Below are positions 15,888 through 29,050 of a DNA stretch of 64,000 bases, one piece after another. Each line of letters starts with the position of its first letter. Position 1 is the stretch's first letter. Under the pieces are notes generated by a model that saw only the letters and a list, made by a program, of their open reading frames with translations, was not told the origin of the DNA and ran no database searches. The stretch comes from Papaver somniferum (taxonomy: Eukaryota; Streptophyta; Magnoliopsida; Ranunculales; Papaveraceae): the NCBI RefSeq assembly GCF_003573695.1, contig NC_039362.1, positions 192,215,827 to 192,279,826 of the forward strand, in the 5' to 3' direction. Position numbers and translations under genes: made by a program.

Positions 15888-18800
15888 AGAGCAATCAATT
15901 TTGACAATCCTATATAAATGGATGTTGACAGTCAAGATGAGAATAGTGTATACCAGAATGTCCAAGATATTTAGGAGCTGAATCATGATATAGGAGGGTA
16001 TTGAGACCTTCACTGCAATGCTATTACTGAGTACCATCAACAAGCAGGGAAAGAAGATCAGGTAACCACTTTCATTTTCTCTCAAATTACTCTGCAAGCA
16101 CAATTTTTCCATTTAAATCAATTTATACAAATTTTCTACATTCATAGTTTTTATCTTATTCCAGTTAACTACTTAAATAAAATTTTTGCACAAATGAAAA
16201 TTCTAGCTTGGAATTTCCAAGGCATTGGCCAGAAAGATACTAGAGACCATCTAATACATTGCATTCGAAGTAATGACCCAGATATTATTTTCATTTCAGA
16301 AACCAAAACAAATAATACAAAAACTAACTCTTTCATAAGACACTTTGGATTTACTAACTATTGGTCACAGTCATCTATTGTTTTTTCTGGTGGAATTGCT
16401 CTTCTATGGAAAGATGATATGGGAATTCAGTTAATAAATGAGCAGAGAAATCAGATAGAAGTCATGGTCACTGCTGGTCCTCTAAATTCTCAATGGTGGC
16501 TCACTTGCTTGTGTGGAAGTCCAAGATACCAAGAAAAGAAGGAGTTATGGGAGTCAATTGCAGCAAGAAGCCAAAACAAGAAAATTCCATAGATGTTAAT
16601 AGGAGATCTAAATATCACAATAAATCCTCAAGAGAAGAACTCAAAGGAAAATCACGGACAATCAAGCATCAATAAACACATCCAAGTCTGGCTACTTCAG
16701 ATTGATTTATTGGAGGTCAAATTCTTAGGGTACCCATATACTTGGAGCAATCATAGACAAAATGAAAAATTGGTGGAGGCAAAGTTAGACAGAGCAATGG
16801 AAAATACAAGATGGCATGATACTTTTCCTGCAGCAACAACCTACAATCTTACTGCTTTTGGTTCAGAGCATACTCCCATATTAATGCACACAAACCCAGC
16901 AGAAAAAAACTTCAAACAACCATTCAGGGTCTGTGAAAACTGGATACAACAAGATCCATGTAAAGAAGTTATTGAAAAACTTGGAGACAACCACAACAAG
17001 GCTCTGCTACTTATCAAACTGTCTCAAAGTTGAAAGCCACTAAAAAAGAAATCAAAAGATGAAATTATGAAGTCTTTGGAAATGTACACCAACACATCAA
17101 GGAGGTGGAGAAGAAAATTCAAGAAGCTCAAGCTAATCAGGGTCTTAACAACAACAACAACAACACTATGGAGAATCTACAAAAGGAGCTCAGACAGTGG
17201 TACAAAGTGGATTCCGACATGAAGTACCAAAATTCAAGAGAGAGTTTGTTGAAAAAAGAGAGAAGAAATACCAAGTATTTTCACTCAAGGGCCAACTACA
17301 GGAAAAGAAGAAACCATATTGATTCCCTCAGAGATGACATGGGTCTGTGGAATTCAAATAGAAAAGAAATAGAGCAACCCCTCAACAACCATTTCAGTTG
17401 CATCAGTACTTCCTCAAATCCACAAAGAGATGAAGAAATACTAAGCCTCATCAACCCATGTATAAATGAAGAATATAATGCTAGATTAACAAAAGTTCCA
17501 GACATGTATGAAATCAAAAATACTATCTTACAAATAAAATCTTGGGTTGCACCAGGACCAGATGGCTTTCAGGCAGGATTCTACCAACAATGCTGGAACA
17601 TAGTAGGTAATGACATTACTCTTATGACACAATTGTTTTTTTAGAAATGTATATCTCCTTAAAGAACTCAATTATACCTTTCAAATACTTATACCAAAAG
17701 TTGAATGCCCTCAAGACCCATCATATTACAGACCCATTAGCCTGTGCAACATAAATTACAAAATAATATCAAAAATTCTTGCCAATAGAATCAAACCTAT
17801 CCTAGATAAAATAGTCTCCCCATTTCAAGCAGCCTATGTCCCAAATAGATACATCTCAGATAATACAATAATTGCACATGAAATTGTTGATCACATGAAG
17901 AAAAGTAGAAATAAATTTGGAGAAGTTGGTATTAAGTTGGATATGTCGAAAGCTTACGACATAATTGAATGAAAATTCTTAATGGATATAATGAAGCAAC
18001 TTGGTTTCTTCAACAAATGATCAACCAATGTATTGGAACAACATAAGTGTCTATTCTTCTCAATGGTTCTTCTTGTCAACCTTTCACTCCAACAAGATGG
18101 CTACGTCAAGGTGACCCAATATCTCCATATTTATTAATTCTCTGCATGGAAGGGTTCTCTAGAATGTTATGCAAAGATGAAAGTATAAAGAAAATTCAAG
18201 GCATCAAACCAAGAAAATACATCCCAAGCATTAATCATCTGCTCTTTGCAGATGATTGCCTTCTATTTTGCAAAGGCAAAGATCAAGAAATAAGGAACCT
18301 GCTACATATCATCAACAAATTCAGTGCTGCATCTGGACAAGTTATAAATTTCAACAAATCAAGTGTATTTTTCAACAAGCACATGCAACCTCAGATAGCT
18401 CATCATCTTACAAATTTACTTCAAATGAAGATAATGGGGGAATGAAAAATATCTTGGGCTTCCCCTCTTCCTAGGTAAAAACAAAAGGGAGAGCTTTAAG
18501 CCAATAGAAGAAAAAGTGCAAAGCAGGTTAAGTACTTGGCAAGGAAACATCATTGATCAAGATGGCAGATCAACTCAAGTGCAGTCTCTGCTAGGCACCA
18601 TGGATAACTACCAAATGGGTTGCTTTAAAATGCCAAAACATGTAACTGAGTCCATTGACAGAATTCAAAGAAGATACTGGTGGAGAGCTGATAACAAGAA
18701 AAGAATGAATCCAATCTCATGGGGTTCTGTGTGTAAACCAAAAAGATTGGGTGGTAGGGGATTCAAAAATACCACAAAATTTAATGATGCTATACTTGAA

Positions 18801-21800
18801 AAGTTGGCTTGGAGGATGATTACAGCTGAAAACTCTCTTTGTGCTAGAATTCCGAAGGCTAAATACTTCCATAACAAAGACCCTCTGTGTGATGAAGTTA
18901 CAACACAAGGCTCATGGATATGGAAGAGCATTTATAAAGTCTTTCATATTGTTAAGAAGTATTATGTGTGGTATGTTGGAGATGGAACCAAGATCAAAAT
19001 TTGGAAACATAACTGGATTGCAAATATCCCTCACACACAGCTCTCAAATGCTTCTCAACACTCAGGAGAGAATGATATTGTTCAGAGTTTAATCAAGCAA
19101 GAATTCAAACAATAGGATATTCAAAATATAAATCAGAAACTCAGTCATGTACTGAGAGTAAGAAAATTCAAGAAATAAGAATCCCAACAAATGCCAGAGA
19201 CATCATCAACTGGAGCTTAACAAGAAATGGTACTTTCACTGTCAAATTCACTTATAAAGCTTTGGTACAAGAAGTCAATGAATATAACATAAGCAGTGAA
19301 GCACAAAAACTCTGGATGAAAATATGGCACCTAAAGCTTCCTTACAAGCTCAATTTTTTTCTTTGGAGATGCTTAAAAGATATATTACAAACAAGAACCA
19401 AAGTGGGCAGATACATTCAAATGGAGGATTATTCTTTTCCATTCTGCAAGCAAGTTCCAGAAACTGATGTACACCTCTTTCTACAATGCGACATGGTTCA
19501 AGTTATTTGGTTTACCATCCTTCCAGAAGAAACACACTCTTTTCAACACTTCAAGTCCCTGCAAGAGTGGATCAAAAATTAGAGTCAAGATCAAAGCAGC
19601 ATCTCTTTTAAAAAAGAGAAAAGTATCCTTTTAGCTACAATAATTATGTGGTAAATATGGAAGTTTAGATGTCTAACAGTTTTTGAAGGGAAAAATTTAC
19701 ATCCCAACAGCATTATCATGAGCATTAGAAATTTCTGCACTAAGTATAACATTCTAGGTTGAGAGAATAACTATACTAGCAGACATTAGACCAGAATAAC
19801 TAAGAAAAAAAAAATGAGAAAAGCCTCTTCAAAACTGGTTGAAGTTAAACTTTGACGCAGCTTTTGACAAGCACTCTAAAACTTGTGGTATTGGTCTAAT
19901 TCTAAGAGACCGTGCAGGGAAATTTCTGGAGGCCACGGTGAAAGTGACAAATGCTAGAGATGTTGAACAAGGGGAAGTTCTATCCCTTCTAGAAGCAGTG
20001 GAGTGGATAAAGAGTATAAGCTGGAGTAAAGTCATCATTCAAGGTGATTGTAAAACTGTCATTGAAGCTGTGATTTCAAATTTTGGTAACTCAAATTGGC
20101 AGGACCATAATCTCCTTTCGTATATTAGTAGTGTTAGAGCACTTCTCGGTCGAAATCGCATGCGTTGCTATCTCAAGCATGTTTGTCAATGTTAGTGATC
20201 AAAACTATAAGTCTTCATATCTAGCCTATTTATAGATGTCTCGGACTAGGACATAGATTGTGTAGTTAAGCTTAGTTTTCACGGCGTTCATCATTTGAAG
20301 ACGAAGAACTACTAAGGGGAGCTTGTGGAACTTCATCGACAAAAGGTATGTGGAGACTTAAACTCATCTATCACTTGGAAAGTCTATTTCTACTCTATCT
20401 CCTATATTGAGACATAATTCGTATTACGTTATAGTTTTCTATATACACATTTGAGATTTCGAGCTGAGTGTAACTCGCTTACATATTTCTCGAAATATGT
20501 GTTGACAAGCTTTCACTTCGACCAAGTTCATCTTATATCATGTGAAAATTTCCGAGTAACATCTTACATGGTTTGTGAGATACAATCATTTGGTGTTGTC
20601 TTGGAATGTTTCATAATTGATTATTTCAATAACTTGAAAATTGCTTTGATGCTAATAGTGTGTGAAAAACGGTTATTGTCATCCTCTAAGAAAGTTTCAA
20701 TGATTGAAATAAGAGTTTAGAACACTTAACCATTATTGGATATGTCATGTTGTGCACTCTTGAACATATATAATCCATCTCCGGGAACCACAGTATGCGC
20801 ACCCATTTGCGTACATGTTGGTTTGATAAATCCGGGAACCTAAGTATACGTACCCGTTTGCATGCTGGCGTACAGGTTCATGTTCAACAATTTCTGCTGG
20901 GATTTAAAGTTTGCGTACCCGTTTGCGTACTGGCGTAACTCAATATTAGTCCGAGTATTTCAAGAATGCGTACCCGTTTTCATACTTAAAGGTTAAAGTT
21001 CTAAAATCGGTTTTAAATATAAACATTTATATAATAAAGAATGCAATCTTTGCAAACAGTGGCTATAATGTTCATGAATGATTCGAGTGAATCAAACCGA
21101 TTTTACTTTAATTGTGTTCTTGTATAATTCTATGAGAATATAGCAATTGAACAACTATTTAGATAGTTTCATTTGAGCCATTTGAACTAGTTATGGTTAA
21201 GATGAATAAGGTTGATATGAGAGTAATCATATGGCTAACTTGGTTAACTATTTGTGAACCAACATGGTGTACACGTTTAGGTATGGTTACATAAACCTAA
21301 ATGAGGGTACATTTCATTTGTGTAACAAGATAAGTTCGATATAACGGTTGAAAGATATTAGCTTGGTTGAATCGGGTTTTTCATCTAACGGTGAATATTG
21401 AATACTCTGTTACCAAGGTAACTTGGATTGCAAAACCTGATTTGAAAACTATATAAAGGAGAACTCTAGCAACTGGGAAACCTAATCCCCACACCTCCCG
21501 TGTGTTACTATTTGCATAACTAGAGTCGATTCTCCTCTAACCTTAGGTTTATATCAAGACCCTGTAGGTTAACGACTTCAAAGACTTCATTGGGATTGTG
21601 AAGCCAAACCCAACTATTTTCTTTGTAGTTGCGTGTTCCGGTCTTACCTGATTCTATCGTATTGAGTACAATTGAAATAATTGACTCGCGATTAATTTCT
21701 CCGATAGGCAAGATAAAAGTAATCACAAACATCTTTGTCTCATCGTTTGTGATTCCACAATATCTTGTTTTGCCATTCGATTAAGATTATTGTGAGGTGA

Positions 21801-22537
21801 TTGATAATACTAGGCTGTTCTTCGGGAATATAAGTCTGGTTTATCAATTGGTCCATGTTCACCTTGATTTATCAAAAGACAGAACAAAAACTCTTGGGTA
21901 TTTCAGTGGGAGATAAATTTATTCAATCTATAGACTTTTCTGTGTGAGACAGATTTGTTTATCAAGTCTTCGACTTTGGGTCGTAGCAACTCTTGGTTGT
22001 GGGTGAGATTAACTAAGGGAATCAAGTGCATAGTATCCTGCTGAGATCAGAGACGTAGGGAACGCAATTGTACATTGAATCAGTGTGAGATTGATTAGGG
22101 TTCAACTACAGTCCAGTCCGAAGTTAATTGGTTGTAGACTAGAGTTTGTAGCGGCTTAATACAGTGTGGTGTTCAATCTGGACTAGGTCCCGGGTTTTTC
22201 TGCATTTCCGGTTTCCTCGTTAACAAATTTCTGGTGTCTGTGTTATTTCTTTTTCGCATTATATTTTTTTATATAATTGAAATATCACAAGTTGTGCGTT
22301 AAGATCAATCAATTAGAGTATCCAACCTTTGGTTGTTGATTTACATTGATTGACTTTTGAACATTCGTCTTTGGTACCATTCAAGTAACTCCTCTTATAT
22401 TCAATCGGTCTCGCAGATTTCTATTTTCTGATTGCGGATTGAATTAAGAGTTAGATATATTAAGCTATTTGATATACTTTACTCTAGATTGAGTCTGACT
22501 GTCTGGTTGATTCTCTAGAAAGTGTATTGGAGTAAGT

Positions 22538-23763
22538 TAATCGAATTTTTATATAGTGGTAAGAAGGTTGTCGTTCTCTCGGACTTGTGAAGATTGATTT
22601 AAGATTTAAGATTATGGAAAGAAATGAGACTATGGATTCCACCATTGACCAATTTTTAAGTGATTCAGTTAACAACAATATTTATGCAATTGATACTTTT
22701 AATTTGATTCTAAGATATTGCCAATATTAGATTTCCAAAATATTAATTGTTAATCGCAAGTATGGAACATCAAGAGCTCTAAGCTAAGCATGCACCATCA
22801 AGAAAGAACACAACTAATTAATCAAAATCTTATAATCAATTATAGTTCAGTGTAAATAATCATAAAGAAATTGCAATAATAAATTAATAAGAAAATACTA
22901 CTTTATTATTGGAACAATGCTTCCTCCATAATCCCAGCATGAGATTCTAGTTCCTCATTATTACAAAGAAAACTAAATAGAATAAATAAAAGAAAATTGT
23001 GAAACTGGCTACCGGCTCACCGGATCTCCAATCATCCCCCTTCCTGTTCTCGACATCAATATATAGATTTCAACAAAATATAACCTTCCTCTTTTAATTC
23101 TCTTCCACATGTCATTCCAATGGGAGTGTGACACTTGTCTAAGAATACACAATATCACCTAATAAAGACTCGCCACATGTCCGACCACTTGCTTTTCTTT
23201 TCATGGGAAAGAAAATATTATACAATCACATACTGATCTTATATACGAGGTAAATACTCATTTTGTCATTATCTCTATTCCAAAACAGATGTCATGTATT
23301 AATGTGGTGAAGTATATATTATGCTCAAAATCAATCTTATTTAGTTGCAAAAGATATTTAGTTTCCTTTCTTCCTCCACCATGTCGACATACCTCGTACA
23401 TTAATTATTGAGTAGGATTTTTCATTTTTCGTGATACCTCCTAAATCGTTCGAGAACTAATCACTAAGTCCTTCATCCTAAAATCCATGAGACCAAAATG
23501 CCCGAGCAAGTTAATTTTTTAAACCAACTTCAGCCCATCATCTCCTTCAATAACTTAAATTGGGCCTATCCCATTTAGATCCAAAAGTATCCAAGACCCC
23601 TGTACTCCGTAGTCCATATTTTCTTCTTGGAATCCTAGGTTTAGCCGATTTTCATGGAAGAGCTCATTTTATTCATTTACCTACAAAAACACAATAAATA
23701 CCAAAATAAGCACCAACAACATATATTTTGGGTAGTAAATATGTAAGAATTAATCGCTCATCA
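22538..23763 (-). repeat. 3' LTR of element C
   Basis: This is the left copy on the plus strand, 1226 bp. On the minus strand it is preceded by the purine tract at 23764-23777. It differs from the right copy by scattered substitutions and small gaps, for example an extra CACCGGATC near 23020. Confidence 0.9.
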
Positions 23764-23777
23764 CACCCCCAAAATTA
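23764..23777 (-). other. polypurine tract of element C
   Basis: On the minus strand the sequence is AATTTTGGGGGTG directly before the 3' LTR. This is the expected priming site for plus-strand DNA. Confidence 0.75.
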
Positions 23778-24890
23778 TATTTTTCTAGTCCTCGAGAAAA
23801 TTTATTCTAGAAAATAAAAACTCACTAGGTGGCCCTAGTGACAGAGTGTTGTCTCCGGAGAGTTTACCAGAGGTGTACCCACAAAACCTTTACTCCAGAC
23901 CCTAGTTATCTACGCAGATTCTTGGAAGGCACTAAAGAATCTCCTTGGTTGGCATACAAACATTGACTATAGGAGGAAGTACCCTGATGCGAAATTCCAA
24001 TTGTTGTACACGAGTTTGCACTCAGCATACTATAATTCATATATAAGTGACAGAGCTCTACTCAGATAGTTTATAGATATCATAACCGGAGTCAACCAAT
24101 AACATGGAAATATTAAGAAGATTGATAAAGAGAAAAATAGATGGTTTAAAGTGAACGTTGTTTCTCATATCTGTCTGAAGGCCGCTTCTGCCAAGATGAA
24201 CCTATCCTAATGGACTGAGATACCATTCTGACTAATATCAGCATAACTGGAAAATACAAGGGAACCAGTGGTCGATAAACCTAACTCTAGATCAACACAA
24301 CTGGCATATACAAGGGCACCAGTGGTCGACTTTATTGAATTTATTCCGGTTGGTATGATGGTCTAGTCTCATTTTTTTTTGGTGGTATATCAATCACTCT
24401 ATTTCACCCTAACAATGGTAACAACTTGAATCGTGTGCCCCACCAAATCACTTAAAAAATAAAAACTGAAGGATTAGGATTCAACGAGATATGACGAAAC
24501 TACCATGTTTTTTTTTTTAAAATTCTAACACATGAGCTCTGTGCTTTTATGAATAGACTCTTTAGATGTTTCCATCTAGTCAGATTGGTTCCTCAACTCC
24601 TATAACCAAGATATTCCCATCCACTTAGATTGGTTAGTGCCAACCTTAATAAACATAAATTTCTAGGCTTTGGAGTTTATTTATTGCAACTAAAAAGTTT
24701 CTCCCATACCCCCAAACTTAAATCTAACATTGTCCTCAATGTTCTAAAATAAATTAAAAGCATGAACAAGGAGAAACGGTTACCACTCGAAGAAAAATAG
24801 TTTAGAAAAGATATTACCGTGTTGCAGATTGGGTTACCTCCCAAGAAGTGCTAAGTTTAAAGTATTCATCCAGACATCGGAAGGAATTAA

Positions 24891-26655
24891 TCACCTCATA
24901 GAATCATAAACCAGTAGCCGGAATAACTGTGGGTCATCTGGATCAAAAAGTGCCAACCACAAGAAGAGGAAACTATAACAATCCAAGAAGACATCGAACA
25001 TACCCTTGTTTAACACAACTACATCTAGTTGTGGTTCAGATTCAGGCTCTATAAAAGGGTCTAAATAAAAATATTTCATCCGTTGGATTTCCTCAAAGGC
25101 ATTCTGAAGATCAGGCCGAAGAGTCTGGAAATACTCAACTAAGAACTTAGAAGCGCATAACAAAAGCTTGAATAATTGGGGATCCTCTAAGTCAATCAGA
25201 TTTGACTCACACAGCTGACCACAATGAAAGAGGTGGTCTTCCTTAAGAAAATGTGTCGACCCTATTTTCCTAAAGTAATTAGGTTTAGTCTCAAAACTTA
25301 ATAACCGACACATCTGAAAATCATAAGTTCCCACAATTGGAAGAAAAGTTTTTGGTGGGAAAACAAAGTCAATCTTGGTATCATAGACTGGGTTAACCAC
25401 ATCAACCATAGGATGGGTTTCTAACAACTGAGCTCTCTTATGGACACAACTAGGTTTAGGAAAAAGTGTATGAAGATAATCTTGTAAGATGGTTGAGGAA
25501 CAAATGTCAAGTCCTACACGAGGGAACTTTCTAAGAGTTAAAGGTAAGGCGCCAGGAAAGTGATAATCACCCTCAAACTTAGAGTTTTCAGTGTCTCTAG
25601 GTAGACTAGTCACAATTTCCCTAATTTCTAAATCATTAGATTCCTGAAAATGGTCAATTGATTCTTCTAAGTTGTAATCAGGTGCATCCTCACTCATTTT
25701 TACGAGTTTACTTTCTTTTTCTAAGACTGTTGTTTCTAAATCGCTAGACTCAAAATAAACTCGTTCCTCTAAACCATCATTGGCTTCGTAATCAAAAGGA
25801 AGTACAACTTCGTCTAAAACGGTATTATCTCTAGTCAAATCCCCGTCCTTTTGAATAGGTGGATAATAATTAAAATTATCGGGATTTTAACCAGAAATAT
25901 CATTATCATTATCAAGCTCAATAGGAGTAACAAATTCCTGATCACCACGCCTAAATACTTCAGATTCTTCATCAACATTGTCCACATCATACTCATCATT
26001 ATCATAACATGTAAATGGATGAACCTTATCTACACAAGGAGTGTCACCAATTCTAACCTCGATATCTTATGCAAATAACTATCCTCATTTTCAAGAGTAT
26101 TATTGGATACACTATATTGGAAATTCAAGTCATTTCGAGCAATACTTTCGTTCGTCTCTAACTCAAGTCTACGTGTCGACTCAACTATCCTCTCAAGGGT
26201 CTCTTCTAAAGAAAGCTCCCTAAGTGTTGGATCTAAGTTTTCACTTAACCTATTGAGGATATCTTCTAAAGAAGATTCAGTCGTTGCTGCAGTTCTTTCG
26301 TCCATAACTACGTTGTTCACCTCATCTAAGTTGTATGTCGATTCAGCTAACTTACGTGATGACTCAGCTAAATTCCTGACAGACTCTTCTAGAGAAGGAA
26401 TAGGAACTGAAGGATCATAAAAAGGACTACTTTCAATAGTTTGATTGTATCCTCTAAAGACGAAGAACTAGTATTATAATCTTCTTGCCCATATGACCGA
26501 TGCGCGTGTGGATAGTAATTCGGCTCACCCTGGTATGACCCAAAACCTTGAAAAGGTTGGCGTACCCAACCACTATTCACACTATGATCATAAAAAGAGT
26601 AATGTCCATGTTGTTCAGTTGGATAATCGTTGTATTGGCTATACCAGTTCGACAT
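24891..26655 (-). pseudogene. gag-like gene of element C, three shifted frames
   Basis: Three reverse-strand frames follow one another: 26655-26389 (88 codons, starting MSNWYSQYNDYPTEQHGHY), 26320-26030 (96 codons) and 25838-24891 (315 codons). They sit in different frames but read as one ancestral protein of about 590 residues. The middle part has repeated acidic helical segments (SLEDILNRL, SLEETLERIVES) that suggest a coiled coil. The N-terminal block is shared with element E (SNWYNSQYSEYPTEQ). No zinc knuckle or enzyme motif is seen. I infer a structural, gag-like role from its position after the primer-binding site. Its true function is unknown to me. Confidence 0.65.
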
Positions 26656-27689
26656 CCTAACTGCAAGGGAATTCTAAACAAGCACAAACAAGGCTGACTC
26701 GACCACAACAAGCCTATTTTATCTAGCAAACAAAAAGCATGATGGATCCACTTAGATTGTTTCTAGACTAGCTTCTATTCTTTCAAAAAGAAATTCGTTA
26801 CAACCTGAGCAAACCTCTCTGGAATCAGTCCGAGTTAAAGTAAGTTGAATAGAGACGAGGGAAGCTCAGTGGAGCTTTGATACCCAAGGCCTCACCGGCG
26901 TTACAAGGCGGCGTATTCAACTCACAGTAACCATCATGAACTTCAAAGTATGCTCAAAAGAGTAATCAATATTTTTCGAACGAATTTTTTCTAATAAGCT
27001 CGTTACCCTATCGATCTCATTCTAGTCCAAATTTTAAGGCTTAGGTTCGCGTAGGTAACGTGTTCCTAAGGAGCTCAAGAAGGAAACGCTGATGAAATTC
27101 GAGTCCTTATCTTGATTTGGCCAGGCCTTGCCCTTTACTAGAAAATTAAATCTTATTTCAGGTCCTCAACTTATATGCATACGAAATCATCCAGTAAACC
27201 CGCTGACAAGGGATTCGCGGGTGTTTAGAGTTCTTACCTCCCGTTCCATACGGGGGATGTACCATTGAAGTCGACTCGGGCCACGACTCCTATGTCATGT
27301 AAGAACCCGAGAGGCCGAGGCGATATCGTAATCGCCGTCCTTATCTGCAAACAGTTTATTTAAAACTACCCTTCCGTAGGGTTTTAAAAATAAAGTCCAA
27401 TGTTCAATGTCCAAAAGAAAAGAAGAAAAAAAAATGTCCAAAAATAAAATATTACAAAAATAAAAACCTTAATTACAGTTTCTAATAAAAATAAAAATAT
27501 TTACAAAATCTTCTTCTTCACTCCTTTTGGATTTCTCTTTTCTTTTATTTTTGGGCTTTTCCTTTCTTTTCAGCGCTTTCTTTTTTTCCTTTAGCTTAGC
27601 TCCAAATCTGAAAGCAAACAAAAATACCAAAACGCGTAAAAAAGAACAAATACAATAAAACCTAAAAACAAATATATAAACAAATCCAA

Positions 27690-27702
27690 GTCAGCGGCGC
27701 CA
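27690..27702 (-). other. primer-binding site of element C
   Basis: On the minus strand TGGCGCCGCTGAC lies five bases after the 5' LTR (AATTT spacer). TGGCGCC-type sites are common in Athila/Tat Ty3 elements and pair with the 3' end of a cellular tRNA. Confidence 0.8.
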
Positions 27703-27707
27703 AAAAT

Positions 27708-28926
27708 TAATCGAATTTTTATATAGTGGTAAGAAGGTTGTCGTTCTCTCGGACTTGTGAAGATTGATTTAAGATTTAAGATTATGGAAAGAGCTGAGAC
27801 TATGGATTCCACCATTGACCAATTTTTAAGTGATTCAATTAACAACAATATTTATGCAATTTATATGTTCAATTTGTTTCTAAGATATTTCCAATATTAG
27901 GTTTCCAAAATATTAATTGTTAATCGCAAGTATGGAACATCAAGAGCTCTAAGCTAAGCATGCACCATCAAGAGAGAACACAACTAATTAATCAAAATCT
28001 TATAATCAATTATAGTTCAGTGCAAATAATCATAAAGAAATTGCAATAATAAATTAATAAGAAAATACCACTTTATTATTGGAACAACGCTTCCTCCATA
28101 ATCCCAGCATGTGATTCTAGTTCCTCATTATTACAAAGAAAACTAAATAGAATAAATAAAAGAAAATTGTGAAACTGGCTACCGGCTCTCCAATCATCCC
28201 CCTTCCTGTTCTCGACATCAATATATAGATTTCAACAAAATCTAACCTTCTTCTTTTAATTCTCTTCCACATGTCATGTCCAATGGGAGTGTGACACTTG
28301 TCTAAGAATACACAATATCACCTAATAAAGACTCGCTACATGTCCGACCACTTGCTTTTCTTTTCATGGGAAAGAAAATATTATATGAGCACATACTAAT
28401 CTTATATACGAGGTAAGTACTCATTTTGTCATTATCTGAATTCGAAAACAGATGTCATGTATTACTGTGGTGAAGTATATATTATGCTCAAAATAAATCT
28501 TCTTTTGTTGCAAAAGATATTTAGTTTCCTTTCTTCCTCCACCATGTCGACATACCTCGTACATTAATTATTGAGTAGGATTTTTCATTTTTCGTGATAC
28601 CTCCTAAATCTTTCGAGAACTAATCACTAAGTCCTTCATCCTAAAATCCATGAGACCAAAATGCCCGAGCAAGTTAATTTCTTAAACCAACTTCAGCCCA
28701 TCATCTCCTTTACTAACTTAAATTGGGCCTATCCCATTTACATCCAAAAGTATCCAAGACCCCTGTACTCCGTAGTCCATATTTTCTTCTTGGAATCCTA
28801 GGTTTAGCCGATTTTCTTGGAAGAGCCCAGTTTATTCATTTACCTACAAAAACACAATAAATACCAAAATAAGCACCAACAATATATATTTTGGGTAGTA
28901 AATATGTAAGAATTAATCGCTCATCA
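27708..28926 (-). repeat. 5' LTR of element C
   Basis: This is the right copy on the plus strand, 1219 bp. It ends next to the TAAGT target duplication at 28927-28931. Confidence 0.9.
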
Positions 28927-28989
28927 TAAGTCCTCTCAAATTGCCAAACGAATTGTCTGATGTGGTTGTTAGACCCCTGCATTTTCAAT

Positions 28990-29001
28990 TGGTATCAGAG
29001 C
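28990..29001 (+). other. primer-binding site of element A
   Basis: TGGTATCAGAGC, complementary to the 3' end of plant initiator tRNA-Met, lies two bases after the 5' LTR. It is the common Copia site. Confidence 0.9.
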
Positions 29002-29050
29002 AGGCAAACACATTAAAGACCTCATAAGTCTGTGTTTGTAGCGATCTGAT

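Larger units (their letters stand above)
22538..28926 (-). mobile_element. element C: non-autonomous Ty3-type LTR element
   Basis: This 6389-bp element is inserted in the 5' LTR of A, with duplication TAAGT at 22533-22537 and 28927-28931. Two direct LTRs (22538-23763 and 27708-28926) are nearly identical by eye. On the minus strand each starts TGATGAGCGATTAATTC. A primer-binding site TGGCGCCGCTGAC and a purine tract lie at the expected places. The interior has one ancestral gag-like reading frame, now broken by frameshifts, and no protease, RT or integrase. Its post-gag region (about 24240-24720) is homologous to the post-integrase region of element F (about 38430-38930), so C is probably a deletion derivative of an Athila/Tat-type family. 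Confidence 0.92.
20132..28987 (+). repeat. 5' LTR of element A (split by element C)
   Basis: Pieces are 20132-22537 and 28932-28987, about 2.46 kb without the insertion. The LTR includes a central array near 20780-20990 of units like GCGTACCCGTTTGCGTACTGG. It matches the 3' LTR at 49219-51616 along its whole length. Confidence 0.92.

Noticed and set aside
25851..26420. Plus-strand frames rich in Ile and Ser
   Set aside because: They overlap the minus-strand gag-like gene of element C, which has homology to element E. They are shadows.
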